From NCBI GenBank assembly GCA_937951675.1, contig CALFBI010000005.1:1-64000 (forward strand): a stretch of DNA of 64,000 nt, written 5' to 3'. Numbering within the stretch: the first letter of the stretch is position 1; every line of letters starts with the position of its first letter. Positions 63,415-64,000 of the stretch are shown piece after piece. Below the pieces are notes generated by a model, which was not told the origin of the DNA, made no database searches, and saw only the letters and a program-made list of their open reading frames with translations. The position numbers and the translations under genes are program-made. This stretch comes from an uncultured Verrucomicrobiales bacterium. Its GTDB lineage: Bacteria; Verrucomicrobiota; Verrucomicrobiia; Verrucomicrobiales; Akkermansiaceae.

Positions 63415-64000
63415 TCAAGGGAGGAGCTCCCAGTAGCGCCCCAAAGGCGTCACTTTTTCGCGAAGACCGGTGCGATGCTCCGCACGGATTCCTTTTGAGA
63501 TAAGTTGCTTGAGATCTTTTAAAACGGCCAGGCTCTTCGTGAAATATTCATGCCCAACCCCTCTTGAGACAGAGAAGGTCACATCGATACTCTCACATCC
63601 CGAAACGATACAGCCCCCGTGATCAGAGTCACCTAGACGAGGATTCCCTCGATGCTTCAATTGCGAAGCCTCGAGCGCTAGATCTTCCTGGGAAGCATAA
63701 ATCGTTACAGGAACCGCATGCTTTCTCATGGCGGGAGCTAGCCGGAGCCGAAACTGTTTTCTATCTACATCGGGCGCCGCGAGGATCACCTCTTTAATTC
63801 GAGAGGCTCGAGTTGGCTGGCTTTTTAATAAATTCAAATAAGACTCGATCAAAACCCGTGTTCCCATGCTGTGTCCTACCAAGTAAAATTCTTCGACTCC
63901 TGAATACTTAGTCATCTCATCTAAAAAATGTTGAAGATGAATGGCCGACCGTTTCGCTTGTCTCCCGTCCGCTTCATACGCCGAAATGACCCCTCGCGAG
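63415..64000 (-). CDS. DUF900-type alpha/beta hydrolase, partial
   Basis: About 195 residues, open to the right edge of the window so the N-terminus is missing. VSxGHSMGTR (YLVGHSMGTRVL) is the nucleophile elbow, and HEYFTKSL near the C-terminus fits the catalytic His. SRGVISAYEADGRQAKRSAI followed by HLQHFLDEM upstream matches the DUF900 pattern seen before this elbow. Esterase or lipase activity is likely, substrate unknown. The gene converges on murA. Confidence 0.8.
   Translation of the reverse strand, partial: SRGVISAYEADGRQAKRSAIHLQHFLDEMTKYSGVEEFYLVGHSMGTRVLIESYLNLLKSQPTRASRIKEVILAAPDVDRKQFRLRLAPAMRKHAVPVTIYASQEDLALEASQLKHRGNPRLGDSDHGGCIVSGCESIDVTFSVSRGVGHEYFTKSLAVLKDLKQLISKGIRAEHRTGLREKVTPLGRYWELLP

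Noticed and set aside
1-64000. CRISPR arrays, insertion sequences, prophage or toxin-antitoxin genes
   Set aside because: No repeat-spacer pattern, transposase, integrase or phage structural motif was seen.

Overview
The window looks like an ordinary chromosomal stretch of a Verrucomicrobiota bacterium, probably class Opitutae. The phylum call rests on a very large pilin-like protein of the Verru_Chthon cassette A type (2566-6177), the long plant/cyanobacterial-type IspH, a bactofilin beside a TPR/GT-C-like membrane protein, a TIGR03790 protein and a GH95 enzyme. The class is a guess from the general look of the hypothetical proteins. Base composition is moderate, with a visibly AT-richer stretch at about 1.6-6.3 kb. 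I see no prophage, insertion sequence, CRISPR array or integration signature. Coding density is high and most genes are housekeeping.

Layout. 1-6.3 kb: a partial secreted protein, Mrp/ApbC ATPase, a secreted unknown and the giant Verru_Chthon A protein behind operator-like repeats. 6.3-13.9 kb: a sigma-70 factor, ispH, a TPR protein, proC and glnD. 13.9-17.3 kb: a GT-C/TPR membrane protein, bactofilin, TlyA-type methyltransferase and a small membrane protein. 17.3-26.3 kb: a co-directional run of MBL hydrolase, TIGR03790, DUF2851, dprA, zinc ribbon, DNA topoisomerase III, M50 protease and DUF2237, several with 4-base stop/start overlaps. 26.3-31.2 kb: a candidate 6S-like RNA, FAD monooxygenase, infA, rplM-rpsI, exonuclease III and a membrane-anchored unknown. 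31.2-42.8 kb: polA, a GH43-like protein, a type IIA topoisomerase B subunit, a Tat-exported M15-like peptidase, a polyphosphate cluster (ppk2, ppx-like, ppk1) and tRNA-Arg(CCG). 42.8-54.4 kb: obg, yqgE, mutL, an A-type Fe-S carrier, an FAH-family hydrolase, tgt-yajC-secDF, a DEDDh exonuclease and leuB. 54.4-64 kb: GH95, two coiled-coil/TM proteins, gatC-gatA, tRNA-Gln(TTG), prfA-prmC, murA and a partial DUF900 hydrolase.

How the genes work together. Coherent sets are polyphosphate metabolism (37.8-42.4 kb), tRNA modification plus Sec export (tgt-yajC-secDF), ribosomal proteins with IF-1, transamidation (gatCA next to its substrate tRNA-Gln), and termination (prfA with its methylase prmC). Many housekeeping starts have no Shine-Dalgarno sequence, while several accessory genes have good ones.

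The most interesting items are: a probable 6S-type RNA at 26377-26553 with its own promoter and terminator; a 17-bp perfect terminator-like hairpin stranded between divergent genes upstream of ispH; a repeated palindrome ahead of the Verru_Chthon A gene; and several household enzymes with altered key residues (Tgt without its zinc cysteines, MutL without endonuclease motifs, a Ppx-like protein with degenerate phosphate-binding loops, a GH95 with an Asn-to-Asp change, tRNA-Gln with A1-U72). I did not find a clear new defence or mobile system. All family names come from recognising the translated sequences; no database search was possible.
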